DNA of 35,342 nucleotides from a bacterium. Lineage in GTDB: Bacteria > Chloroflexota > Chloroflexia > Chloroflexales > Kallotenuaceae. This document shows, one piece after another, positions 26,883 to 34,470 of the stretch. Below the pieces are notes generated by a model. The model did not search any database. It was given only the letters and a program-made list of their open reading frames with translations, and was not told the origin of the DNA. Within the stretch, counting starts at the first letter, position 1. Each line of letters opens with the position of its first letter. The position numbers and the translations under genes are program-made. The stretch covers positions 1-35,342 of the forward strand of contig JADDQE010000247.1 of the NCBI GenBank assembly GCA_016781525.1, read 5' to 3'.

Positions 26883-27071
26883 ATGGCCTCTCGTACGCTC
26901 ACGCGCTCCAGCACCGACCGCGTTATCGCCGGTGTCTGTGGAGGTTTGGCCAACTATTTCGGCGTTAACCCGATTGTCTTCCGCCTGTTGTTCGTGCTGC
27001 TTGCGCTGCCGGGCGGCGCCCCCGGGCTCCTGCCGTATTTCATTCTGTGGCTGATCATGCCCGAGCGGTAA
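26883..27071 (+). CDS. PspC-domain membrane protein
   Basis: Small protein of 62 residues that is nearly all PspC domain: LTRSSTDRVIAGVCGGLANYFG, then NPIVFRLLFVLLAL, a Gly/Pro turn and a second hydrophobic stretch ending WLIMPER. PspC domains are tied to envelope stress in proteobacteria and occur widely as stand-alone proteins elsewhere. Start ATG 26883 (MASRT) has AAAGGAAA upstream. A strong hairpin follows directly. Confidence 0.9.
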   Translation: MASRTLTRSSTDRVIAGVCGGLANYFGVNPIVFRLLFVLLALPGGAPGLLPYFILWLIMPER

Positions 27072-27078
27072 CGCACAA

Positions 27079-27107
27079 GGAGCGCACCGCTATCCGCGGC
27101 GCGCTCC
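27079..27107. terminator. Hairpin between convergent pspC-like gene and ctaG
   Basis: GGAGCGC (27079-27085) pairs perfectly with GCGCTCC (27101-27107), and inside the loop CCGC pairs with GCGG around TATCC, giving a compact structure 8 bases after the PspC stop and 27 bases from the ctaG stop. Likely shared terminator; no T-run. Confidence 0.6.
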
Positions 27108-27133
27108 ACTCATCTGTATTACCTCAGCGGCCC

Positions 27134-27991
27134 TTACACATAGGGTACCCGCGACGCTTCCAATGATTCGTCGCTGTCTCGCTCCATCCAGGAGAAAAAG
27201 CGCAGGGTCAGCACAAACAGCACGATCGCCGCGCCGCCGAGCCACATTAGGAGTCCAGCTATTTGTTGATCGTCAAGCGGTGATAGACCGAGCACCCGCG
27301 GCGCGGCGGCATAGAATGGGTATAAGACCATCGGGGCGAACGTAATAAGCGCACCGAGCACCGTGGGGATCAGCGACTGAGCAAATAAGTAAAACAGCTG
27401 CAATGGCTCGCTTAGCCGCGGCAGCCGCTCAGTCGGACTGTAAACCGGCCACCAGGTCAGGACAGCGGTTCCCATGAAGAGCACATGCTCCAGCCCGTGG
27501 ATCGCTGGTCGGCCGAGCGCGGACTGATAGAACGCCGGCACGTGCCAGAGCGAGAAGATAACATTAAACAAAGCAAACGCGATGAACGGCCGTGTCAATG
27601 TCCGCAGAACGAGCCCGATCAACGGCAGATCGAGCACGCGCTCGATGAGCCACGGCGGGATCCCTTGGAGCAGCAGCGGCGGCATGATCAGTGTGACTAG
27701 TAGGTGCTGCACCATATGGGCGCTAAACGAATAGTAATCGCTGAGCTCATGCAGCGGGCCCTGAAGCGATACAAATACGATCAGCATCGCCAGCACAAAG
27801 TTGACCACGTATTTTCGCTCGACCTGCTCGGCCCAGTCGTAGCGCCGGCGTAGGGGGCCCACCGCGGCAAAGTACGCGGCAAGCGCCAGAATAACGCCGA
27901 GTGTGACAGGGGGCTCGATAACCCACCAGCTACCTAGATGGGGGGAGAACGGATGCAGCACTGGTGATCCCAGCACCAAAGACACAAACAT
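27134..27991 (-). CDS. ctaG: Cytochrome c oxidase assembly factor CtaG (caa3 type)
   Basis: Polytopic membrane protein of 285 residues with about seven helices, belonging to the Bacillus-type CtaG family needed for assembly of caa3 oxidase. Typical features are the SFSAHMVQHLLVTLIMPPLLLQG segment with two His, FSLWHVPAFYQSAL, and HGLEHVLFMGTAVLTWWPV. It is unrelated to the copper chaperone Cox11 that is also named CtaG in proteobacteria. The ATG at 27991 has GAGG 7 bases upstream. It closes the oxidase gene run, separated from subunit IV by a stress-protein gene. Confidence 0.92.
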   Translation of the reverse strand: MFVSLVLGSPVLHPFSPHLGSWWVIEPPVTLGVILALAAYFAAVGPLRRRYDWAEQVERKYVVNFVLAMLIVFVSLQGPLHELSDYYSFSAHMVQHLLVTLIMPPLLLQGIPPWLIERVLDLPLIGLVLRTLTRPFIAFALFNVIFSLWHVPAFYQSALGRPAIHGLEHVLFMGTAVLTWWPVYSPTERLPRLSEPLQLFYLFAQSLIPTVLGALITFAPMVLYPFYAAAPRVLGLSPLDDQQIAGLLMWLGGAAIVLFVLTLRFFSWMERDSDESLEASRVPYV

Positions 27992-28087
27992 ATCTATACC
28001 TCAAAAATTACGCCCCATCCACGGCCGTCCAGCGACAGAACGCCGCAGCGGCTCGAGACGGGGCGCAGTCAACCTATTCTTTTGAAG

Positions 28088-28645
28088 CTACGGGTTACGG
28101 TCGGTTAGACCCGGTTCGGCGTCAAGGTTTGGCGCGTCGCCCATGTACGAGTTAATGTTAGCAGCGCCCGCATTTCTGAAGAGCTCCTCCGCACGCTGCG
28201 CCTCGTCCTGATCCGGCACCGTGACGGCAACCACCGCCTGACCCTCTTGGAGCGCCATCCCGTAGCGTTCGATCACTTCACTCGACACAGTCTCGGACGA
28301 GTACAGACCGAGCATACCACCGATAGCCGTACCCATTCCGCCGAACATCGCCAGCAACACCCCGGTTCCGATCACCGGCCCGATGCCAGGTATGGCGAGG
28401 GTGCCGAGCCCGGCCAGCACGCCGACAACTCCCCCGGCAACGGCGCCTTTCGCAGCATTACCGCTTGCCTGGGCGACACCCTCGCCAGCGTTTGCATCAT
28501 CCTGTGCCAGCTCGTTCCCTTTCTCGCGCTCAACCATGATCAAGGAAATATCATCTTGCTTGAAGCCGGCGAGCCGTAAGTTACCTACGAGCTGACCAGC
28601 AACTCCCTCGTCGGGAACGACGCCAACCACGTTAATGTTCGGCAT
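28088..28645 (-). CDS. Glycine-zipper general-stress-like protein (YflT/DUF1269-like)
   Basis: Protein of 185 residues with a ferredoxin-like N-terminal part (VVGVVPDEGVAGQLVGNLRLAGF, then DISLIMVERE), a long Gly/Ala-rich hydrophobic middle (about residues 65-115, glycine-zipper pattern) and a C-terminal half-repeat (YGMALQEGQAVVAVTVP...AEELFRNAGA). This is the layout of the general-stress-protein 17M/DUF1269 group, whose function is unknown. Start ATG 28645 has GGAGGAG 7 bases upstream. It lies inside the oxidase gene run, 22 bases downstream of subunit IV, and is therefore probably co-transcribed. Confidence 0.75.
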   Translation of the reverse strand: MPNINVVGVVPDEGVAGQLVGNLRLAGFKQDDISLIMVEREKGNELAQDDANAGEGVAQASGNAAKGAVAGGVVGVLAGLGTLAIPGIGPVIGTGVLLAMFGGMGTAIGGMLGLYSSETVSSEVIERYGMALQEGQAVVAVTVPDQDEAQRAEELFRNAGAANINSYMGDAPNLDAEPGLTDRNP

Positions 28646-28667
28646 AGTTGCTCCTCCTCCCTCGCGA

Positions 28668-29024
28668 TTAGACGACGAGGCCGCCAGATGAACGTTTGTA
28701 CGCCCACAGAAGCAGGAACACGATCACCATAAAAACGGCGATACCGAAGCCCGCGGCGAAGAGCGCAGTGAACCACCGGCTATCGAAGCGCAGGTGCATG
28801 TAAAACATGACGACCAGCACGCCTTTGAGCACCGACAGCAGGATCAGCGTCACAATCTCCGACCAGAGCGGAAGCCCGATATCCGTCATGTAGGCGGCCA
28901 GGACCTCGATCGCCGTGATCACAAACAAGACAACAAAAATATTAATATAGGTGCGAGTGCTGGGCGCGGCATGACCCTGGGGCATATGCGCAAGCTCAGC
29001 CTGATGCGATCTCTGCTCTGCCAC
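28668..29024 (-). CDS. Cytochrome c oxidase subunit IV (prokaryotic type)
   Basis: Protein of 118 residues: a polar N-terminus, then three hydrophobic helices. TYINIFVVLFVITAIEVLAAY, the LKGVLVVMFYMHLRFD segment and a final FLLLWAY match prokaryotic COX4 (CtaF/CyoD-like). It stabilises the oxidase core in the membrane. The start is a GTG at 29024 with AGGA about 8 bases upstream. It follows coxC by 67 bases. Confidence 0.9.
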   Translation of the reverse strand: MAEQRSHQAELAHMPQGHAAPSTRTYINIFVVLFVITAIEVLAAYMTDIGLPLWSEIVTLILLSVLKGVLVVMFYMHLRFDSRWFTALFAAGFGIAVFMVIVFLLLWAYKRSSGGLVV

Positions 29025-29091
29025 GCTGCCATCCTTTCATTCAACTATCGTGGTTGCACACACCATCCGCATTGTGCACCAGTGGTGTGTT

Positions 29092-29865
29092 TTAGATCAA
29101 GTAGATCAAGGTAAAAATCGCCACCCACACCAAATCGACAAAGTGCCAGTACAACCCAGCCATCTCAACTGTTAGGCTGTTCCGGGAGCTAATCGCGCCT
29201 CGCAATGCCATGATCAGCACGACGGTCAACCATACGACACCGATAGCAACGTGTGTACCGTGGAAGCCCGTCAGGACGAAGAAGGTCGACCCGAAGAGGC
29301 TTGTTGTCCACGTCACCGCCTTGGGTGCCGACTGTGTGATCGTAGCCCCCGGATGGTGCTCCTGGAGCTCCGCGAGCTCCGCATCGAGATGGTGCTCGGC
29401 AATCCCTTCGCGTACGATCTTCCCGTCGGGCTCAGTGATGGTCACCGTGACGAAATGTTCGCTCCACAGCTTGTTGAACTCGTAGACCTGTCCGCCTAGG
29501 AACATCAGGCCCAACAGAATCGTTGCACCTAGCCACAGCCGAATACCACGCTGATCGTTGTGCTCGGCTGCATGATGCGCCAACACCATCGTCAAGCTGC
29601 TCATCAGCAGAATAAACGCCAGGATCGCGGTCAGCGTGATGCCCAAGAAATCCTCGGGGCGGGGACCGCCTAGCGCCAGGTTGCGGGGCTTCATGACAAG
29701 GTATGTAGCGACCAGTGCCGTAAAAAAGAGCGCTTCTGAGCTGATAAAGGTCCACAGGCCGAGCTTGCGATTGTTGAGGCCGAGCGACGTCGGAGGATGC
29801 CCCGTGGGCCCGTGCCCGCCCGGTGCTCCATGCTCCCCGTGATCGTGAGCGACTGCTTGCGCCAT
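29092..29865 (-). CDS. coxC: Cytochrome c oxidase subunit III
   Basis: Heme-copper oxidase subunit III, 257 residues. A His/Gly-rich N-terminus (residues ~1-25) precedes the helices; KLGLWTFISSEALFFTALVATYL and the late FFVLTGFHGTHVAIGVVWL plus GLYWHFVDLVWVAIF are diagnostic. Between two helices there is a hydrophilic insertion of about 50 residues (134-184, containing EHHLDAELAELQEHHPG), longer than in standard subunit III. The start ATG at 29865 (MAQAVAHDH) has AGGAG 6 bases upstream; the frame open to 29922 is not used. Follows coxA. Confidence 0.95.
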   Translation of the reverse strand: MAQAVAHDHGEHGAPGGHGPTGHPPTSLGLNNRKLGLWTFISSEALFFTALVATYLVMKPRNLALGGPRPEDFLGITLTAILAFILLMSSLTMVLAHHAAEHNDQRGIRLWLGATILLGLMFLGGQVYEFNKLWSEHFVTVTITEPDGKIVREGIAEHHLDAELAELQEHHPGATITQSAPKAVTWTTSLFGSTFFVLTGFHGTHVAIGVVWLTVVLIMALRGAISSRNSLTVEMAGLYWHFVDLVWVAIFTLIYLI

Positions 29866-29940
29866 GAAGACTCCTGTTCTTAACATTATGATCAGCTCCT
29901 GGTCGCCGGCAGCGGCCGACAACCAGGAACCACACTTGCG

Positions 29941-31812
29941 CTAGTCGCGCGCCGCCTCGCTGGCCAAACCGGCGATGCCTGTCGACGCAATTGAAAGTCC
30001 GATCACAATCCCCCAGACACCGCCACTGTGAATGTACAACAGACCATAAGCCGCAACCGTCAACCCAAATGCCACGATGATCGGGTAGAACGATGGCGGC
30101 GGCAGGTGAATGCTGTGGGGCGTGTCATCCTCATCAGCGGAGCCCGCAGCCTTGGTATCCCGCGGCTCCGTGAACTCCTGGCGCCCGCCGTACTTCAGAT
30201 CCCAGACCGGCCGGCGACTGCGGATGATGGGAATGCGATCGAAGTTATGCGCCGGCGGCGGAGATGTCGTGCCCCATTCAAGCGTGTGCCCATCCCAAGG
30301 ATCGTCGTTCGCGGCCTCGCCTGAGCGCCAGGACACAATGACGTTCCAGATAAAGATGGCGATAGACGCTGCGATCATAAACGCGCCGATGGTCTGGACC
30401 AGATTCCAAAAGTCGAAGCCGAGCCCGCGCTCATACGTCCACACGCGGCGTGGCATGCCAATCATGCCTAGATAGTGCATCGGCATAAAGGTCAAGTTCA
30501 TGCCAATGAACATCAGCCAGAATTGCCATGTGCCCAACCGCTCGCTGAGCATGTGGCCGAACATCTTCGGCCACCAGTAGTAGAAGCCGGCGAAGAGCGC
30601 AAAGATCGCGCCGCCAAAGAGCACATAGTGGAAGTGTGCCACTACAAAGTATGAGTCGGTAACCTGGTAGTCGAGCGGTGGCAGCGCCAGCATCACGCCA
30701 CTGATACCACCAATCACAAACAGGAACAGGAAGCCGATCGCAAATAACAGCGGCGTCTTAAAGTTGAGCGAGCCACCCCATAATGTCGCGATCCAGTTAA
30801 AAATCTTGACACCAGTTGGAACGGCAATCAGCAGGCTCGTCGCCGAGAAAGCAGCGTTGGCCCATGGCCCCATTCCAACTGCGAACATGTGGTGCGACCA
30901 GACCGTGAAACCAAGAAACGCGATTGCCACGCCCGAGTAGGCAATAAACGCGTAGCCGAAGATCGGCTTGCGCGAAAAGACCGGGTAAATCTCGGAAACA
31001 ATCCCGAAGGGCGGCAGGATCATGATATACACTTCCGGGTGTCCGAAGAACCAAAAGAGATGCTGCCACAGCATCGGATCGCCGCCCTTCTCAGGCAGAA
31101 AAAACGCGGTGCCAAAGTTGCGGTCAAAGTACAGCAGAATCGTCGCAACCGTCACGCTTGGAAAGGCAAAGACCACCAGAAAGGAGGTCACAAGCTGCAG
31201 CCAAACAAAGAGCGGCATGCGGTTGAACTTCATTCCTGGAGCCCGTAGGTTAAGTACCGTGACGATAAAGTTGATCGAGCCCAGAATCGAGGCGATACCC
31301 AACAGGTTGATACCCAGTACCCAGAAGTCCATCGCGTTGCGCTTGGGCAGCACGCCGCCATTCGCGGACAGCGGGGCATAGGCGAACCAGCCTGCATCCG
31401 GCGCACCGCCCAGAGCATACGAGCTAGTCAGAAAGAAGCCACCAAACAGAAAGAGCCAGTAGCTCAGTGCGTTGAGCCGCGGATAGGCCATATCATTGGC
31501 GCCGATCATCAGCGGCACGAGGTAGTTACCAAGCCCAACGTTCAACGGCATGACCGCAAGGAACACCATGGTCGTGCCGTGCATCGTGAAGAGCTCGTTA
31601 TACAGCTGTGGGCTAATCAAGTTGTTTTCGGGACGCGCCAGCTGCATCCGGATAATCAACGCCTCGAGTCCTCCTGAAATAAAGAAGACGATCGCGGTGA
31701 TGATATACATGATGCCGATCTTCTTATGATCGACCGTGGTGACCCACGACCAGATGGTCTGCCACCAGCTTTGTTCGCCGCTGTGCGGAACCGGGACGGC
31801 GGTTGTTGCCAT
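29941..31812 (-). CDS. coxA: Cytochrome c oxidase subunit I
   Basis: Catalytic subunit of an aa3/caa3-type terminal oxidase, 623 residues, reducing oxygen to water and pumping protons. Ligands are visible: His78 (MHGTTM) and His395 for heme a and His393 for heme a3 (VAHFHYV), His258, His307 and His308 for copper B (FFGHPEVY, WSHHMF), with the His258-Tyr262 pair of type A oxidases. Glu260 of the GHPEVY motif is present. Beyond the 12 core helices there is a polar segment (about residues 500-575) and then two more helices near the C-terminus, as in Bacillus-type subunit I. Start ATG 31812 has AAGGAGA. Located 56 bases after coxB. Confidence 0.98.
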   Translation of the reverse strand: MATTAVPVPHSGEQSWWQTIWSWVTTVDHKKIGIMYIITAIVFFISGGLEALIIRMQLARPENNLISPQLYNELFTMHGTTMVFLAVMPLNVGLGNYLVPLMIGANDMAYPRLNALSYWLFLFGGFFLTSSYALGGAPDAGWFAYAPLSANGGVLPKRNAMDFWVLGINLLGIASILGSINFIVTVLNLRAPGMKFNRMPLFVWLQLVTSFLVVFAFPSVTVATILLYFDRNFGTAFFLPEKGGDPMLWQHLFWFFGHPEVYIMILPPFGIVSEIYPVFSRKPIFGYAFIAYSGVAIAFLGFTVWSHHMFAVGMGPWANAAFSATSLLIAVPTGVKIFNWIATLWGGSLNFKTPLLFAIGFLFLFVIGGISGVMLALPPLDYQVTDSYFVVAHFHYVLFGGAIFALFAGFYYWWPKMFGHMLSERLGTWQFWLMFIGMNLTFMPMHYLGMIGMPRRVWTYERGLGFDFWNLVQTIGAFMIAASIAIFIWNVIVSWRSGEAANDDPWDGHTLEWGTTSPPPAHNFDRIPIIRSRRPVWDLKYGGRQEFTEPRDTKAAGSADEDDTPHSIHLPPPSFYPIIVAFGLTVAAYGLLYIHSGGVWGIVIGLSIASTGIAGLASEAARD

Positions 31813-31868
31813 ACGTTCTCCTTAGTTCACCGGGTATGCGCGGGGCTCAACAATTCCAACCCCGTCCA

Positions 31869-33074
31869 CTACTCTAATGTTCGCAGATATGCCGTCAATG
31901 CCTCGACCTCGTTGTCCTTAAGCGTGCCACGTTTGATCACAGCGCCCATAACATTCTCGGGCTTGACATCGTTGGGATCGCGGAGCCAGCGCCGCATGTT
32001 CTCGTCGGTGTTTGGCAGCCATCCCGCGACGATATTCGCGCGGCTCGCGACGTGCGTCAAGTCGGGCCCGACACGTGATACGGCGCCTGGATAGCCCTGA
32101 ATCGCGTGACAGCCGACACACCCCTTGGTTTGAAACAGCTGATAGCCCAAAGCTTCAGGGCTCGAAGCGGTCGGCGTCGCAGTAGTCGCGGCGTTCGCCG
32201 TTGCAAAGACCGTTGCTACCGTTGTGGCTGCAACCTCGTCACCTGTCGCCTGTTCTTCCGTAGCGACCGCCTCAATCGTTGCTTCAACTGTTGCCCCGAC
32301 AGCGGGCGGCACTGAGGCGTCTGCTTGGCTGATCCCCGCCGGCACTGCCGCTGGGGATTGCTGCAACTCAGCCCAGGTCTCGAACTCCTCGGGCGGCAGA
32401 ACGCCAACATGCATCGCCATCATCGCGTGGGTCCCACCACAAAACTCTTTACAATGCCCACGCACCAGCTCGCGAATTACCTCCTGCGGCCGTATGACTA
32501 CTTTGTTGTCGTGGCCGGGAATAGCATCTGTAGTGCCGGAAAGACGAGGGAAGTGGAACGAGTGGATAACGTCCGCCGAGCGGAGCGTGAATAGAACATC
32601 TCGGTTGAGAGGTAACATCAGCTCGTTGGCGGTCACGAAGTTGTACTCGGGGTACTCAAATTCCCACCACCACTGATGGCCGGTAACCGTCACATTCAGG
32701 GGATTTTCAGGGTTACGCTCCAGCACCCCCTGCGTGCGAAAGGTTAGCACCGCGATCACCACCACGATCAGCGCGGGCGCGATTGTCCACGCGAGCTCGA
32801 TACGCGTATTCCCGTGCAGCTGAACAGGGATACCGTCATTTGGCCGCCGCCGATAGCGCACAATCGACGCCAGCAATACGCCATTAACGACGACAAACAC
32901 CGCGAGAGCCATCCAGAAAATCGGCCAAAAGAGCTCAAGGATCTGCTCGCTTTCGTAGCCTTGCTTCGAGAAGGTCGACTGTGGCAACTCCTCGATGCCA
33001 CAAGCTGCGAGCAAGAGCGTTGAGATGACGATCGAGCATAAAACGAGATACGATCGCTTTCGCAGGGACGGCAT
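31869..33074 (-). CDS. coxB: Cytochrome c oxidase subunit II with fused cytochrome c domain
   Basis: Electron-entry subunit of a caa3-type oxidase, 401 residues. It begins with a lipoprotein signal (LAAC, lipidated Cys25), has two membrane helices (about residues 48-72 and 95-112), then the cupredoxin domain with GHQWWWEFEYP and CuA ligands His171, Cys208, Glu210, Cys212, His216 and Met219. A low-complexity Ala/Thr/Val/Glu linker (about 240-305) leads to a C-terminal cytochrome c domain with heme site Cys319-Cys322-His323 and a probable axial Met in ENVMGAV. The fused heme domain takes the place of a soluble cytochrome c. Start ATG 33074 has AAGGAG 6 bases upstream. First gene of the oxidase operon. 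Confidence 0.97.
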   Translation of the reverse strand: MPSLRKRSYLVLCSIVISTLLLAACGIEELPQSTFSKQGYESEQILELFWPIFWMALAVFVVVNGVLLASIVRYRRRPNDGIPVQLHGNTRIELAWTIAPALIVVVIAVLTFRTQGVLERNPENPLNVTVTGHQWWWEFEYPEYNFVTANELMLPLNRDVLFTLRSADVIHSFHFPRLSGTTDAIPGHDNKVVIRPQEVIRELVRGHCKEFCGGTHAMMAMHVGVLPPEEFETWAELQQSPAAVPAGISQADASVPPAVGATVEATIEAVATEEQATGDEVAATTVATVFATANAATTATPTASSPEALGYQLFQTKGCVGCHAIQGYPGAVSRVGPDLTHVASRANIVAGWLPNTDENMRRWLRDPNDVKPENVMGAVIKRGTLKDNEVEALTAYLRTLE

Positions 33075-33227
33075 TCTATCTCCTTAAGACTAACAAGGGT
33101 CCTCTCCGCAATCACGCAGCCGCTCGCGCGACCAATTAGACACCATCATATTTGTCGCCTTGGACCTGCAGTGTTGAATCTGTTGCGGGGTTAAAGACCA
33201 ATAACCTCTAGTGCCAACTACGCCTAC

Positions 33228-33255
33228 ATTATACGCATGAGTGCTTCTGCGTCAA
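33228..33255 (-). promoter_or_regulatory. Near-consensus sigma70 promoter of the oxidase operon
   Basis: On the minus strand TTGACG (33255-33250), a 16-base spacer and a perfect TATAAT (33233-33228). Transcription would begin near 33221, leaving a leader of about 147 bases before the coxB start. Best promoter in the window. Confidence 0.7.
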
Positions 33256-33340
33256 TCCGTGCCGCACGCATAAATGTACTACAACCCGTGCCCGATCAAT
33301 CATCCGCTGAGGACCCGATTTCGCGGCGAGCACATCGTCT

Positions 33341-33358
33341 TAGGGCCGAAAGGCCTTA
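33341..33358. other. Small GAAA-loop hairpin in intergenic region
   Basis: TAGGGCC and GGCCTTA pair (one G-T wobble) around GAAA. It lies in the 438-base gap between coxB and the CpXC gene, upstream of both transcription starts inferred here. No T-run on either side; role unknown. Apart from this hairpin and the two promoters listed, I see nothing else in 33075-33512. Confidence 0.3.
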
Positions 33359-33478
33359 GCGACAGGTGTAAAGAATTCCATGGTCAGCTCAGCCGATGGG
33401 TTTACTAGTCGCAGCTATCCCATGCAGTTGCGCACGTAGGCTTGGCGCCGGCTATGACGGTGATCGTCGAGGTGAATA

Positions 33479-33487
33479 TGCTATACT
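33479..33487 (+). promoter_or_regulatory. Extended -10 promoter for the CpXC gene
   Basis: TGCTATACT is an extended -10 element (TGn plus TATACT). No good -35 box is present, as is usual for this class. Transcription would start near 33494, about 20 bases before the ATG at 33513. Confidence 0.45.
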
Positions 33488-33512
33488 GACAAGAAGAAAG
33501 CGAGAAGCAGGG

Positions 33513-34225
33513 ATGACCCGTTCGTTTGCAGAAAGTGTGGAGCTCACATGCGCCGGCTGCCGCGCAAGCTTCAACACCACGGTTTGGCTCATTGTCGACG
33601 CCGACGAACGGCCAGATCTGGTTGAGCGGATTGTCGACGAAACGCTCCACGTTGCCCAGTGCCCCAACTGCGGGACGCCACACCCCATCGATGCTCCGCT
33701 GTTGTTCCACGACGCGGCGGATCAGCTCTTGGTCTTTGCCTCCCCCGAACAAAGCACGGCGGGGAAGGATCAGCAGATCGCGCAGCAACTTGGGCAGCAG
33801 CTGATAGGATCGATTCCGATTGCGGACCGCGCCACCTACCTTACAACTGCGCACATTGTTCGGGGGATGGCTGGTCTGCGGCAAGTTCTGCTTGACGACG
33901 AGACCACCGTCGGCGACGACCTTTCACAGGCGTTGCCGGCGTTGATGGAGGCTACAAGCCCGGCGGCAGTACGCGAGGTCGTGGAGGCCCACCCGGTGCT
34001 TGGCACCGACGAAGCGCTTGAACAGTTACGCGAATACGTGCGGCGACTCCGCGAGGCTGACCAACCCGAGCTTGCCCTTGCGCTTGAGCATCGCATTGCC
34101 GCGATGCGCCAAGCGCAGCCTAATCCAACCCTCGCCTTTATTCAAGCGCTGCTCGACGCGCCGTCGCCAGAAGAACGCCGCGCGCTCCTGACCAGCCGCC
34201 CGCAGGACGTAACACCCGAACTTCG
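33513..34225 (+). CDS. CpXC-domain protein, 3' end lost at a sequence junction
   Basis: The N-terminal ~100 residues form a zinc-ribbon-like CpXC domain: VELTCAGCRASFNTTVW, a spacer, then VAQCPNCGTPHPI. The rest is helical and rich in Glu, Leu and Ala (EALEQLREYVRRLREADQPELALALEHRIAAM). The function of CpXC proteins is unknown. Start ATG 33513 (MTRSFAES) fits the extended -10 promoter 25 bases upstream and a GCAGGG just before it; an upstream in-frame ATG at 33396 lies before that promoter and is rejected. After about residue 237 (TPELRPA) the frame runs on into Arg/Pro/Ala-rich nonsense to 34616, because the DNA there belongs to another source. The true C-terminus is absent. Confidence 0.75.
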
Positions 34226-34233
34226 CCCGGCAT
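34219..34233. other. Junction to foreign, very GC-rich DNA
   Basis: Left of this point the CpXC gene reads normally on the plus strand; right of it two unrelated minus-strand genes begin in much more GC-rich DNA. Both flanking genes are cut at the same place. No target duplication, tRNA end or transposase is visible. See findings. Confidence 0.75.
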
Positions 34234-34356
34234 GGAGGTCGCCGGGTACTCGGTCACGATGTCCCAAACCGCCTCGGCGGATAGGCTGCCCCGCGCCCGC
34301 AGCAGCCCGGCCGAGGCGAGGGCGAGGGAGGCCAGCAGGGCGCCGCGTGTCGGCAT
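34227..34356 (-). CDS. N-terminal fragment of a TRAP transporter substrate-binding protein (DctP-like)
   Basis: Only about 43 residues remain: a signal peptide (MPTRGALLASLALASAGLLRA) and the start of the mature chain, AVWDIVTEYPATSMPGE, which matches the opening strand of DctP-family periplasmic binding proteins (typically W-D-x-x-x-x-YPATSxxGE). These capture organic acids or similar solutes for tripartite TRAP transporters. The gene then stops abruptly at the junction near 34225. The start ATG is at 34354-34356. The gene lies 114 bases downstream of the transporter gene that reads the same way. Assignment rests on a short stretch and is therefore tentative. Confidence 0.45.
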
Positions 34357-34470
34357 CGGCGTTGGTCTCGGGGTCGGGCGGCGATGCGCGGCACTATCCT
34401 GCCGGGCGGCTCCGGCTTGCAACCTGGCGAGGACGGGCGCGAAGGCGGCCGCGGGCCGGATGGCCGTCGC

